Assembly: GCF_000969645.2 (NCBI RefSeq)
Contig: NZ_CP014222.1
Location: 4,219,740 to 4,283,739 of the forward strand
Direction: 5' to 3'
Length of the DNA: 64,000 bases
Source: Janthinobacterium sp. B9-8
Lineage (GTDB): Bacteria; Pseudomonadota; Gammaproteobacteria; Burkholderiales; Chitinibacteraceae
Shown here: piece after piece, positions 35,729 to 44,801 of the stretch
Layout: each line of letters begins with the position of its first letter
Numbering within the stretch: the first letter of the stretch is position 1
The notes under the pieces: model-generated
What the model was told of the DNA's origin: nothing
Database searches by the model: none
The model's input: the letters and a program-made list of their open reading frames with translations, nothing else
Position numbers and translations under genes: made by a program

Positions 35729-36286
35729 ATGAAGTTATTGATTCTCGACCGCGACGGCGTAATCAATGAAGACAGCCCGGACTATATCAAGACGCCGGAA
35801 GAGTGGCAGCCGATTGCAGGCAGCTTAGAAGCCATCGGTGAGTTATCCCGTTCGGGTTGGACGATCGTGGTGGCGACCAATCAAAGCGCCATTGGCCGCA
35901 AAATGATTGCGGTTGAGGCACTTAATCGTATTCATGCCAAGATGCACCGCGCCATTGCCGAGCAGGGTGGCCATGTGGATGCGGTGTTTTTTTGCCCTCA
36001 TTCGCCCGATGCAGGTTGCGTTTGCCGCAAGCCTAATCCCGGCATGATCTTAGATATTGCCAGCCGCTTTCATGTGGCTACTACGCAATTGGCGATGGTG
36101 GGTGATTCTCTTCGTGATTTGCAAGCCATTGCCGCTGTTGGTGGTAAGCCGGTGCTGGTTCGTACTGGTAATGGTCTTAAAACTGAACAGAAAGGCCTGT
36201 TGCCCGAGGGTACGCAGGTATTTGACGATTTGGCGGCATTTGCTGCGCATTTACTTGTCGTCAGTTCTGCTGGATTGGTGGGGTAG
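35729..36286 (+). CDS. gmhB: D-glycero-beta-D-manno-heptose 1,7-bisphosphate 7-phosphatase
   Basis: GmhB is a HAD-superfamily phosphatase of ADP-heptose synthesis for the lipopolysaccharide core. The catalytic DRDGVIN motif is at the start, and the zinc-binding cysteines lie in CPHSPDAGCVCRKP, a GmhB hallmark. VATNQS (motif II) and MVGDSLRDLQA (motif IV) follow. The 185 residues are normal. It is followed after 150 bp by plsC. A histidinol phosphatase relative is possible but less likely. Confidence 0.93.
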   Translation: MKLLILDRDGVINEDSPDYIKTPEEWQPIAGSLEAIGELSRSGWTIVVATNQSAIGRKMIAVEALNRIHAKMHRAIAEQGGHVDAVFFCPHSPDAGCVCRKPNPGMILDIASRFHVATTQLAMVGDSLRDLQAIAAVGGKPVLVRTGNGLKTEQKGLLPEGTQVFDDLAAFAAHLLVVSSAGLVG

Positions 36287-36330
36287 AAATAGATGGATTT
36301 TTTCGTTTAGCAAGAGGTGAGGAAGCCGCA

Positions 36331-36346
36331 TAGCAAGCTATGCAAT
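36331..36346. repeat. Small palindrome between gmhB and plsC
   Basis: GCATAGC-AA-GCTATGC is a perfect 7-bp hairpin inside a 150-bp gap. A T tract does not follow, so a terminator is not supported. It may be part of a dispersed palindrome. Confidence 0.4.
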
Positions 36347-36436
36347 GACGAACTTTGCCGCTAGGCGGAAAAAGACGCGATTTATACTCGCCTTATTCAT
36401 CAGGACTGACTACTTGCACCAGAGGGTGAAGATTAA

Positions 36437-37171
36437 ATGATTTGGTTGCGCTCCATTCTGTATTGGCTTGCTGTTCCTGTAGTAACTCCCATTTTCTGTG
36501 TGATTGCGATTTTGATTCTGCCGCTGCCTCCCGTGCTGCGCTATCGGATTATTCGTGGCTGGTCATGGATTATGCTCAAGTGGCTGAAATTCACTTGTGG
36601 CCTGACTTATCGCGTAGAAGGCGTTGAAAACCTGCCCGTAGATCCTGCCGTTGTGATGTGCAAGCATCAATCTGCATGGGAAACGCTGGCCTTGCAGCAT
36701 GTATTTCCGCCACAAGTATGGGTGTTAAAAAAAGAGCTACTGAAATTGCCGATTTTTGGCTGGGGCTTAGCGACTTTATCGCCGATTGCGATCGATCGAT
36801 CTAACCGTGCCGAGGCGCAAAAGCAGCTGATTGCCCAAGGTAAAGATCGCTTGGCTAAAGGCTTCTGGATTGTGATTTTCCCCGAAGGCACTCGCGTTCC
36901 ATCGGGGGGCTACAAGCCTTATAAGCAGGGTGGGGCGCGTTTGGCGGTTGATTTAGAGGTGCCAATTGTGCCGGTGGCGCTTAATTCAGGCGAGTTTTGG
37001 CCAAAGAATTCCTTTTTAAAATGGCCGGGTGAAATCACCATGGTGATTGGCAAGCCTATCGAGCCTGCTGGTCGTAGCCCGCTAGAGCTAACGCAAGAAG
37101 TTGAAACGTGGATCGAAAATGAAATCCAGCGTTTTGGCGGTGTTGGCCCTTGTTACTCGCCTAAAAAATGA
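36437..37171 (+). CDS. plsC: 1-acyl-sn-glycerol-3-phosphate acyltransferase
   Basis: PlsC acylates lysophosphatidic acid at the inner membrane to make phosphatidic acid. An N-terminal membrane helix (about 5-30) precedes the catalytic motif, here CKHQSAWETL, the HX4E variant of HX4D; the second motif FPEGTRVPSGG and third VPIVPVALNSG are present. The 244 residues fit. Its stop overlaps the start of the next gene by 4 nt (ATGA), so both are translationally coupled. Confidence 0.92.
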   Translation: MIWLRSILYWLAVPVVTPIFCVIAILILPLPPVLRYRIIRGWSWIMLKWLKFTCGLTYRVEGVENLPVDPAVVMCKHQSAWETLALQHVFPPQVWVLKKELLKLPIFGWGLATLSPIAIDRSNRAEAQKQLIAQGKDRLAKGFWIVIFPEGTRVPSGGYKPYKQGGARLAVDLEVPIVPVALNSGEFWPKNSFLKWPGEITMVIGKPIEPAGRSPLELTQEVETWIENEIQRFGGVGPCYSPKK

Positions 37172-37842
37172 CCGCGTATTCCTTGCGTCTGGCTGATCGT
37201 GAGCTGCCTTATCAGCTGGAGCGCAGTAGCCGTCGGCGCTCGATTGGTTTAAAAATTACCGCCCATGGCTTAACCGTGATCCTGCCTGCCCGCGCGCCTT
37301 TAAAAGAAGCCGAGCGAGCTATCGAGAGTAAATTAAAGTGGATTCTGGCCAAGCTGGCTACACCGATGATTGCTCCAGCTGCATTGGCAGTGGGCAGCAG
37401 CGTGCTTTGGCTGGGCCAGGCTAAGTTTGTGCAGCGCTGTGCTGGCCGAACCCGGCTGGATGAAGATGTGTTGTATGTGGCAGAACAAACGCCTTTACCC
37501 GCTACGCTAACGCGCTTTTATCAGCGCAGCGCCAAGTCTTATTTTCTGCAAAGGCTGGCATACTGGAGCGAACAAATGGGCTTGCAGCCACGGCAGCTTT
37601 TCTTAAGCTCGGCTAAAAGTCGCTGGGGAAGTTGCACTGCCTTAGGCGATATTCGTCTGAACTGGCGCTTGATTCAGGCCCCGCCTCAAGTGATTGATTA
37701 TGTGGTGATTCACGAGCTGGCGCATTTGGCAGAATTAAATCATTCCGCACGTTTCTGGGCCATCGTCGCAAGCGCTTGCCCAGATTGGAAAACGCATCGA
37801 CTCTGGCTAAAGCAAAACGGGGCAAAGCTGTTTGCTTGGTAG
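37168..37842 (+). CDS. YgjP-like M48-family metal-dependent hydrolase (DUF45)
   Basis: The 224-residue protein has the zinc-metallopeptidase motif HELAHLAELNHS (HExxH with a third ligand H) and the typical DUF45 segments SRRRSIGLKI and SSAKSRWGSCTALGDIRLNW, shown in part. Its cellular substrate is not known for most members. It overlaps plsC by 4 nt. It is probably cytoplasmic, as no signal peptide or membrane helix is visible. Confidence 0.88.
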   Translation: MTAYSLRLADRELPYQLERSSRRRSIGLKITAHGLTVILPARAPLKEAERAIESKLKWILAKLATPMIAPAALAVGSSVLWLGQAKFVQRCAGRTRLDEDVLYVAEQTPLPATLTRFYQRSAKSYFLQRLAYWSEQMGLQPRQLFLSSAKSRWGSCTALGDIRLNWRLIQAPPQVIDYVVIHELAHLAELNHSARFWAIVASACPDWKTHRLWLKQNGAKLFAW

Positions 37843-38253
37843 GGGTAGGTCCCTGTGCGTGCTAAGTGAAGTCAAAAAGATCTTTTTAGTGCCTTCGGCA
37901 CGTTAATTTTGGAGCGGTTGCCACCGGCGGGGCCTTCCTTTCTTGAGCGGCCAAGAAACGAAGCCAAAGAAGGCCGCCCCGGCCAGCACGAACCCCCTCA
38001 CTGCGGACAATCGAGTCGGCGGCTGTGGAACTCGCTTCGCTCAGACAGTCCTCGCCGAAATCCCGCCCCGCTTGTTCCTCGCTTCGGCGTGCTTCAAGGG
38101 GATATTTGAGCCCCGTGTTAAGAGAGTGGTTATCACGATTCTTTGTTGTTCGCTCAAATAAATCCAAATCCAAAAAATAACTTTTTAAATGCTACTTTCC
38201 TCCGTGAAACTCCGTGTTTCAAGATTTGGGTTTTGCAACGCAACATCAAAGAT
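37843..38253. repeat. Gap with a full long repeat and a short repeat
   Basis: A fourth copy of the long repeat lies at about 37886-38118, from the GTGCCTTCGGCAC hairpin to AGCCCCGTG. A short CTCCGTG-type repeat at about 38197-38236 ends 18 nt from the stop of the convergent nnr gene. Frames across this gap on both strands lack start sites and protein character. Confidence 0.85.
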
Positions 38254-39714
38254 CTAACTCGCCCCCAAAACCTGATTCAACGCTCCTCTGGCATAGCTAA
38301 TCGTTTCACTCGCGGTTAAGCCAATCCCATTGGGATGTATTCTGCGCCAATCGTCCGCAGCGCGGCCGTGCAGCCAGCTGCCGCTTTGCACGGCTTCTAG
38401 CGGGCCAAGGCCTTGTGCGAGCAGGGCGGCGATGATGCCGGAGAGCACATCGCCTTGCCCTGCGCTGGCAAGGGCTGCATTGCCGCTGGCGTTGATGCTC
38501 CAGCTTTGCTCGTTCGCACATATGGAGCCTGCTCCTTTGAGCAGTACGGTGGCTTTATAGCGCTGTGCGAGGGCCTGGGCGGATTCTATTCGATTGGCTT
38601 GCACGGCTTGAGTGCTGGTATGTAGCAGCCTTGCGGCTTCGGCTGGGTGTGGCGTGAGAATACTTGCGGCAGTGCGTTGCCGCATTGCGGCGGCTAGCTC
38701 TGCGGAGCCTGCCAGTAAATTAAGCGCATCTGCATCTAGCAGCAGAGGTAAGGGGCTGGCGATGCTTTGCTTGAGTAGCTCCAAGGCTTCGGTACTCTGA
38801 CCAAGGCCGGGGCCGACAGCAAGCAGGGTGAGTGCGGGGTGGTGAAGTGCATCTTCTGCACTGTGTAACATCAGCTCGGGCTGCACAGAATCTACGTTCA
38901 GCGAGGTATCCAGCAGGCCAAGCACAACGCGTCCAGTGCCCATATGCAAAGCCGCCCGGCCAGCCAGCAGTGCCGCGCCAATCATCCCTGCTGCACCGCC
39001 TATTACGCCCACCGTGCCGTAACTGCCTTTATGACTATCCGGCTTGCGTCGAAGTTGCGCAATGCTGGATGGCGCTTGAGTTTGCAAATGGCCATCCGGG
39101 GCAAGAAACAGATCACTCGGTATTTGTAAATCATGCAGGCTGATCTCTCCCGCCAGATCACAGCCTTTGCCGGTAAATAAGCCAGGCTTGTGAGCAATAA
39201 AGCTCAGGGTGTGTGTGGCATGAATGGTGGCTGTGGCATCGCCGCTATCTGCCATTAATCCGCTGGGAATATCCAAAGCAATCACCGGGCAGGCCAGTGC
39301 CTGCAGCTCTGCAATGATTTGCTGGTCTGCATCACTCAGTTGGCGGTTTAAGCCGATGCCGTACAGACCATCAATGGCTAAATCGGCCTGACTGGGCGTG
39401 TTGCTTAGTATTTTCCCGCCGTGCGCCAGCCATGCGGCCAATGCTTTTTGGGCGGGCATAGGGCCAGATGGGGCGCTCATACGGAGTAAAACTGTTTTGC
39501 CAGCAAGATGGAGCAGGGTGGCTGTGACCAAGGCGTCCCCTCCATTATTGCCAGGGCCAGCCAGCACATAAATGGTTTGCGCCTCGGGGTGGTGTTTAAT
39601 AACCCAGTCGGCACTGCATTGCCCCGCTCTTTGCATGAGTGGTAAGCCAGCTGCTGCAGCTGCAGCTTCAATTTGCTTGAGCTTGCTGCTCAGAAAAAGT
39701 GAGGGATTGATCAT
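38254..39714 (-). CDS. nnr: Bifunctional NAD(P)H-hydrate epimerase/dehydratase
   Basis: This repair enzyme converts damaged NADHX/NADPHX back to NAD(P)H. The N-terminal epimerase domain (about 1-215) has VLAGPGNNGGDALVTATLL (in part) and ALDIPSGLMADSG. The C-terminal ADP-dependent dehydratase domain has GSYGTVGVIGGAAGMIGA, AVGPGLGQS and the ribokinase-like GNAALASAGQGDVLSG. The 486 residues match E. coli YjeF/Nnr. It overlaps the preceding ycgR-like gene by 4 nt. Confidence 0.94.
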   Translation of the reverse strand: MINPSLFLSSKLKQIEAAAAAAGLPLMQRAGQCSADWVIKHHPEAQTIYVLAGPGNNGGDALVTATLLHLAGKTVLLRMSAPSGPMPAQKALAAWLAHGGKILSNTPSQADLAIDGLYGIGLNRQLSDADQQIIAELQALACPVIALDIPSGLMADSGDATATIHATHTLSFIAHKPGLFTGKGCDLAGEISLHDLQIPSDLFLAPDGHLQTQAPSSIAQLRRKPDSHKGSYGTVGVIGGAAGMIGAALLAGRAALHMGTGRVVLGLLDTSLNVDSVQPELMLHSAEDALHHPALTLLAVGPGLGQSTEALELLKQSIASPLPLLLDADALNLLAGSAELAAAMRQRTAASILTPHPAEAARLLHTSTQAVQANRIESAQALAQRYKATVLLKGAGSICANEQSWSINASGNAALASAGQGDVLSGIIAALLAQGLGPLEAVQSGSWLHGRAADDWRRIHPNGIGLTASETISYARGALNQVLGAS

Positions 39715-40454
39715 TCTCGGGAGATTCGCTGGCGTTCAATTTTATTAATAAAACGCTGAATCAGCGTCTGCATTTTTCCGGGCAAATCAAAGAAACGGCA
39801 ACCAATGCGCTGTGTTTTAACACCATTACGCAGTGTCACATCAATCACAATGCACACTTGCATATCGATTTCGATCACGCCGACATCGAGTAGCTGAATT
39901 TGGCAATTGTGCAGTGTGTCGCCAACGACCATTGGTAAATCGGGCGATACGCCGAGCAGGCTTAAGCCACCCAGGCTGATATCGGTAACTAATAGTTCTG
40001 TCTGCCTGCCATCGCCAAGCGGAACCACGCAGTCCACTTTTTGCGACATGGGGATATCTAGCCGATAAAAATCGCGTCTTTGCATGCGCAGTGTTTGTAC
40101 CGGGCCGCCACTGCGGATTGCGGTGCGGCCTTCATAGGCGACCAGCGTGGCATCGGGTAGCTCGAATTGCACTTTAACTTTGTTGACCACGCCAACTAAG
40201 AGCATGCGGGCATCTTTGATTAAGGCCGCATTGGTGACAATATCGTTGCTGGCATCAAACAATAATTCATTGTCATTGATGCTAAGCAGGGTGCTGATTG
40301 CAAAAGGCTCACGTTTACCAGCAGGGTAGAGACAAATAATCTCGCCATTTTCCAGTAATTGCTTAAGCAAATACTTGATTTCGATGCTGGCGCTGACGAG
40401 ATAGGGCCCCGTGTCTGATACAAAAACGGGCTCCAGCGTGGGAGGTTGTTGCAT
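39711..40454 (-). CDS. ycgR: PilZ-domain flagellar brake protein (YcgR family)
   Basis: YcgR binds cyclic di-GMP and slows the flagellar motor. The 247-residue product has an N-terminal YcgR domain (about 1-120) and a C-terminal PilZ domain with both c-di-GMP signatures: RMQRRDFYR (RxxxR) and DISLGGLSL (DxSxxG). The ATG at 40454 is chosen; a TTG four codons earlier has no better ribosome site. It overlaps nnr by 4 nt, an unexplained but apparently operon-forming link. Confidence 0.88.
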   Translation of the reverse strand: MQQPPTLEPVFVSDTGPYLVSASIEIKYLLKQLLENGEIICLYPAGKREPFAISTLLSINDNELLFDASNDIVTNAALIKDARMLLVGVVNKVKVQFELPDATLVAYEGRTAIRSGGPVQTLRMQRRDFYRLDIPMSQKVDCVVPLGDGRQTELLVTDISLGGLSLLGVSPDLPMVVGDTLHNCQIQLLDVGVIEIDMQVCIVIDVTLRNGVKTQRIGCRFFDLPGKMQTLIQRFINKIERQRISRE

Positions 40455-40575
40455 TGTGGTAATCAATAAAAGAAAAGATAAACCACTTTATATCATTGGC
40501 TGAGACTTAATCCTAGCTTGCGTTAATGTGTCAGCAAATGAATTTGAAACAGGCCGTGGTGATTGTTTAGCATAA

Positions 40576-41181
40576 TCAACTCCTTGGAATATTGAAGGGG
40601 GCATCGGCGATAGAGAGGAGTGCTTCCAGTTCATCCAGCCGCATCCGTTCTTCTTTTTGTCGCTCTGCATCCCGGGGCTTTACATGCAGGCTGATTTGCG
40701 TGTCATCAAACCAAAAAGACAGCGAAGGAGAGTCGGCGAGCTGTCGGCCATTTGCAGCGGGCAGCAGCTCATAATCAATTTGCTGATTAAGCAGAAAAAT
40801 CTCGGCTGATTTGGGGTCGTCTAAAAATAAAATTAAATTAATATCGGAGTTCGGTCCTGCCACACCAGAGAGTACCGATCCGCTTAAATAGGGATTAAAG
40901 CGCGCCAGAATGCGCATTACTTTGAGGGCTTTGCGCCTGAGGCTATTAAGGCTATCGCTATGTTCGGGGTGGTAAACCGCCCGGTAGTTAGCCAGGGCGG
41001 CTTCTATTTCCTGATTGGAGGGCATCATTCGGCCCTCGCTAATTCCTAATTGTCTGGCTGCTTTTTTCTTAGCCAGTGCAAAATCGTGCAAATGATCTTC
41101 GGCAATTAAACGGGCCGCACGCTCGCTAATCTGAGCGCGCAAATGGGATGACTGGCGATCGAGAACATGCGGCTTGCTCAT
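40576..41181 (-). CDS. Nucleotidyltransferase-like protein
   Basis: The 201-residue protein has a minimal nucleotidyltransferase pattern, GSVLSGVAGPNSDINLILFLDD, with a serine after the first Gly and Asp-x-Asn in place of the usual Asp-x-Asp; the catalytic pair may therefore be incomplete. An N-terminal helical region is rich in Arg/Lys. Related proteins occur in Neisseriales beside ponA. It starts 14 nt after mrcA, and AGGGAG precedes its ATG. Function unknown. Confidence 0.72.
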   Translation of the reverse strand: MSKPHVLDRQSSHLRAQISERAARLIAEDHLHDFALAKKKAARQLGISEGRMMPSNQEIEAALANYRAVYHPEHSDSLNSLRRKALKVMRILARFNPYLSGSVLSGVAGPNSDINLILFLDDPKSAEIFLLNQQIDYELLPAANGRQLADSPSLSFWFDDTQISLHVKPRDAERQKEERMRLDELEALLSIADAPFNIPRS

Positions 41182-41195
41182 TGACGTAGGTCTCC

Positions 41196-43499
41196 CTAAA
41201 AGAGTAGTTCCTTGATCTCATCCAGAGGCTGGGCAGTTCCTACTCCGCCTCCCAAGCCTAATTCTGGATTGGTTTGCAAAAATTCGCTGAAGAAATATTC
41301 GGTATATGGGCCACGCTCTGTTTGCGTGGTCTGCGGGGTGATGCCTTCTGGTACCGGATAAGCCACATTATCCACACCTTTAAGCGCTTTACTCATGTAG
41401 TTAATCCAGATAGGCAAGGCAGCCACACCACCATATTCTCTTGCGCCTAAGGAGCGGGGCTGATCAAAGCCAACCCAGGAAATCGCCACAAGGCCGGGCT
41501 GATAGCCGGCAAACCAAGCGTCATTGGCATCGTTGGTTGTACCGGTTTTACCCGCTAAATCAGTTCTGCCTAAGACATTGGTTTTGGCCCCCGTGCCTTG
41601 GGTTGCCACATCGTGCAGCAGGCTATTCATCACAAAAGCGTTTCTGGCATCCAGTGTGCGCTGTGCATTTTCACCGGCAACTTCAGGCTGTGTTTTGGCC
41701 AGAACCCGGCCACGGCTGTCTTCGATACGATCCACAAAGTAAGAACGAACCCGATAGCCGGTATTGGCAAACACCGCGTAGGCCTCGGCCATTTGCAGCG
41801 GCGTTACGCTGCCTGCACCCAAGGCCATGGTCAGATAGGCGGGGTGTTGCTTAGGGTTAAAGCCAAAGCGGCTGATATGGGATTGTGCGTAATCCACGCC
41901 AATCGCTTGCAGCACCCGAATAGTGACCAAGTTTCTGGAGCGCGTTAGCGCATTGCGCACACTCATCATGCCTTCAAACTTACCATCACTATTTTTGGGC
42001 TCCCAACTTTGCCCGCCAACTTGCGCCGGATCAATGACAAGCGGTGCATCGTTGATCTGGGTAGCAGGGGTAACACCGCGCTCTAAAGCTGCTGAATAAA
42101 TAAACGGTTTAAAGCTGGATCCGGGTTGACGCCAAGCCTGTGTAACGTGGTTAAAGCTGCTGCGATTAAAGTCAAAACCACCCGCCAGCGCCTTAATTGC
42201 ACCGTTTTGTGGATCTAACGCAACAAATGCGCCTTCTACCTGAGGTAGTTGGGTCAGATTCCAGCCTTTTTCTGTTTGCTTAATTCTAACGATTGCGCCG
42301 GGACGGATTCGTGTGGCAGGTGCTATTTTTTCTGAAAGCATGGCCTTGGCAAAGCGTAAGCCTTCGCTGTTAATTTCGATCTGTTCACCCCCTTTTTTGT
42401 AGACAGTGACAGATTGAGTACTGGCTTTTAAAACAATTGCGGGTTGTAAATCACCCGAATCTTTCTGCTCGCTCAGTGCTTCGTCAAGGAGCTCTTCCTT
42501 GCCTGGCAAGATCACTTCAGGGGCGACAAAGCCTTCGGGGCCGCGGTAGCCATGGCGAATGTCATAATCTACCAAGCCTTGGCGCAGGGATTGATATGCG
42601 CTTTCCTGACTGTCGCTGCGAAGGGTAGTGTAAACTTTGAACCCCTCTGTGTAAGTGGCCTCTTTATACTTTTCCACCATCATTTGCCTGACCATTTCAG
42701 CCAGATATTCGGCATGGACTGCGTACTCTTGTTGGGTGCGTTTGAGCACGAGCGGTGCAGTTTTTGCTGTTTCGTAATCGCTATCGTTAATAAACTTTAG
42801 CTCGTGCATACGTCGTAAAACGTATTGTTGTCTGAGTTGGGCTCGTTTAGGATTGACGACAGGGTTGTAAGCTGAGGGTGCTTTAGGTAAGCCAGCCAGC
42901 ATTGCCATCTCTGCGGGGCTGAGTTGTTTTAGTTCTTTGCCGTAGTAGGTTTGTGCTGCGGAAGCAAAACCATAAGCACGCTGACCTAAGTAAATTTGAT
43001 TAAAGTACAGTTCAAGAATTTGATCTTTAGATAAATTATGTTCGATTTTGAACGAAAGTAATGCCTCGTTAAATTTACGAGTAAATGTTTTTTCGTTAGA
43101 CAGATAAAAGTTACGGGCAACTTGCATGGTGATTGTGCTGGCGCCGGATTTTGATTGTCCTGATGTGACATTGCTGATCATGGCCCTTAAAACGCCAAGG
43201 TAATCAATGCCGCCGTGTTCATAAAACCGTTCATCTTCGGCAGCCAGAATGGCTTGCTTCATCAGCAAAGGAACTTGTTCTATTGAAGTAAATGCACGGC
43301 GTTCTTCTCCGAATTCACCAATCAGCACATTATCGCTGGTGTAAATACGAAGCGGAATTTTAGGCCGGTAGTCAGTGAGTGCTTCTAAGGATGGCAGGCG
43401 TGGATAAGTGATTATCAACGCAAATGCACCAAGACCTGCAGCAAGAATCATCAGGCTAATTAGAATGCCGAAAAAAATAAGTAGAAGGCGTTTGCTCAT
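41196..43499 (-). CDS. mrcA: Penicillin-binding protein 1A
   Basis: This class A PBP polymerises and cross-links peptidoglycan. It has an N-terminal TM helix (about 5-30), a GT51 domain with EDERFYEHGGIDY and RKFNEALLSFKIE, and a transpeptidase with the triad GSSFKPF, SRN and KTGTTNDANDAWF. Between them, about residues 295-400, is an OB-like insert. The 767 residues match PBP1A. It is divergent from pilM, a layout common in betaproteobacteria. Confidence 0.96.
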   Translation of the reverse strand: MSKRLLLIFFGILISLMILAAGLGAFALIITYPRLPSLEALTDYRPKIPLRIYTSDNVLIGEFGEERRAFTSIEQVPLLMKQAILAAEDERFYEHGGIDYLGVLRAMISNVTSGQSKSGASTITMQVARNFYLSNEKTFTRKFNEALLSFKIEHNLSKDQILELYFNQIYLGQRAYGFASAAQTYYGKELKQLSPAEMAMLAGLPKAPSAYNPVVNPKRAQLRQQYVLRRMHELKFINDSDYETAKTAPLVLKRTQQEYAVHAEYLAEMVRQMMVEKYKEATYTEGFKVYTTLRSDSQESAYQSLRQGLVDYDIRHGYRGPEGFVAPEVILPGKEELLDEALSEQKDSGDLQPAIVLKASTQSVTVYKKGGEQIEINSEGLRFAKAMLSEKIAPATRIRPGAIVRIKQTEKGWNLTQLPQVEGAFVALDPQNGAIKALAGGFDFNRSSFNHVTQAWRQPGSSFKPFIYSAALERGVTPATQINDAPLVIDPAQVGGQSWEPKNSDGKFEGMMSVRNALTRSRNLVTIRVLQAIGVDYAQSHISRFGFNPKQHPAYLTMALGAGSVTPLQMAEAYAVFANTGYRVRSYFVDRIEDSRGRVLAKTQPEVAGENAQRTLDARNAFVMNSLLHDVATQGTGAKTNVLGRTDLAGKTGTTNDANDAWFAGYQPGLVAISWVGFDQPRSLGAREYGGVAALPIWINYMSKALKGVDNVAYPVPEGITPQTTQTERGPYTEYFFSEFLQTNPELGLGGGVGTAQPLDEIKELLF

Positions 43500-43727
43500 C
43501 GCTAAGGGAGGAAAATTGGAAGTGCTGCTAATTTACGCGAATATCAGTAGTTTTGTTTGGCATTTGTTTCCCCGCGCCAAATATTTAAAAAGCACTAATG
43601 TTAGTAATGCACTTGTATAACAATAGGAACCGCTGTTCTTTCTTTACATGGATAAGTCGCGCTGCTACGATCTAAAGTAGATTCGTAACAGTTGTCTTTA
43701 AGTATTTTATTTGAAAAGGAAAATGAG
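43500..43727. promoter_or_regulatory. Divergent promoter region between mrcA and pilM
   Basis: 228 bp between divergent starts should carry both promoters. No repeat or clear operator was recognised; AAGGA lies 8 nt before the pilM start. Confidence 0.4.
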
Positions 43728-44801
43728 TTGAATCTCGATTTCCTCAAGCCCAAAGCACCTGCGCTGATTGGGGTTGATATTAGCTCTTCGTCCGTAAAAA
43801 TGGTCGAGCTGAGCCTATCAGGAACCACCTACAGCCTTGATCGCTATGTGATTGAGCTCTTGCCAAAAGATGCCGTAACCGACGGTAATATCGCCAATAT
43901 GGATGTGGTGGTGGAGGCTGTGCGACGTGCATGGCGGCAAATGGGCTCCAAAATCAAGAATGTATCGATTGCTCTGCCTGCGGCAGCCGTGATTACCAAA
44001 AAGATTCTGGTGCCATCCGGTCTGACCGAGCGCGAGCTTGAGATGCAGGTTGAAACCGAAGCTAATCAGTACATTCCCTTTTCGCTTGATGAAGTGAATC
44101 TCGATTTTCAGGTGCTGGGTGTATCTCCTATCGCGCCTGATGAAGAAGAAGTACTGATTGCAGCGGCCAAAAAAGAGAAGGTTGATGAGCGGGTTGCTGC
44201 AATCGAAGCGGCCGGTTTACGTGCTGTAGTACTCGATGTGGAGTCCTATGCCACGCAAGCTGCGTTTGAGCTGATGCAGCCACAATTGCCCAATAATGGT
44301 GAGAACCAGATTGTGGCCGTGGTGGACATTGGTGCAACAGCCATGCATATGAACATCTTTAAAGATGGCCAATCAATTTATAGCCGCGATCAGGCGTATG
44401 CGGGCAATCAGCTTACGCAGGAAATTCAGCGCAAATTCAACATGTCGAGTGATGAAGCTGAGCAGGCTAAAAAGCACGGTGGCCTGCCGGAAAACTATGA
44501 GCCGGAAGTCTTGCAGCCTTTTATTGATACGCTGGCTTTAGAAATCTCGCGCTCTTTGCAGTTTTTCTATACATCAAGTAACTACAATGCCGTCGACCAT
44601 ATTTTGCTTGCTGGTGGTTGCAGTGCTATTTATGGTTTGGATGATGCTGTTTCCAGCCGCACCAATGTGAGTAGTGCAATGCGCGCTAATCCATTCCAAG
44701 GAATGGCTACCGGCAAAGTACGTGGCAAGCAGGTACAGCTTGATGCGCCTTCTCTTTTAATTGCCTGCGGATTGGCGATGCGGAGGTTTGACCCCTCATG
44801 A
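43728..44801 (+). CDS. pilM: Type IV pilus assembly protein PilM
   Basis: PilM is an actin-like cytoplasmic ATPase-fold protein that binds the N-terminus of PilN and links the pilus alignment complex to the motor. It opens with LDFLKPKAPALIGVDISSSS (actin-like phosphate loop), and VVDIGATAMHMNIF and LAGGCSAIYGL follow. The TTG at 43728, with AAGGA 8 nt upstream, gives 357 residues and the conserved start; a TTG 12 codons earlier is less likely. It overlaps pilN by 4 nt. Confidence 0.94.
   Translation: MNLDFLKPKAPALIGVDISSSSVKMVELSLSGTTYSLDRYVIELLPKDAVTDGNIANMDVVVEAVRRAWRQMGSKIKNVSIALPAAAVITKKILVPSGLTERELEMQVETEANQYIPFSLDEVNLDFQVLGVSPIAPDEEEVLIAAAKKEKVDERVAAIEAAGLRAVVLDVESYATQAAFELMQPQLPNNGENQIVAVVDIGATAMHMNIFKDGQSIYSRDQAYAGNQLTQEIQRKFNMSSDEAEQAKKHGGLPENYEPEVLQPFIDTLALEISRSLQFFYTSSNYNAVDHILLAGGCSAIYGLDDAVSSRTNVSSAMRANPFQGMATGKVRGKQVQLDAPSLLIACGLAMRRFDPS

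Noticed and set aside
37886..38173. Frames on both strands in the gap before nnr
   Set aside because: They lie in the long interspersed repeat; the same DNA occurs elsewhere without keeping one frame.
1202..38253. CRISPR array among the repeats
   Set aside because: The repeats are dispersed, variable in length and in direct contact with genes; there are no regular spacers and no cas genes.
43692..43727. Upstream TTG start for pilM
   Set aside because: It would place the AAGGA ribosome site inside the gene and add a non-conserved tail; the TTG at 43728 fits both.
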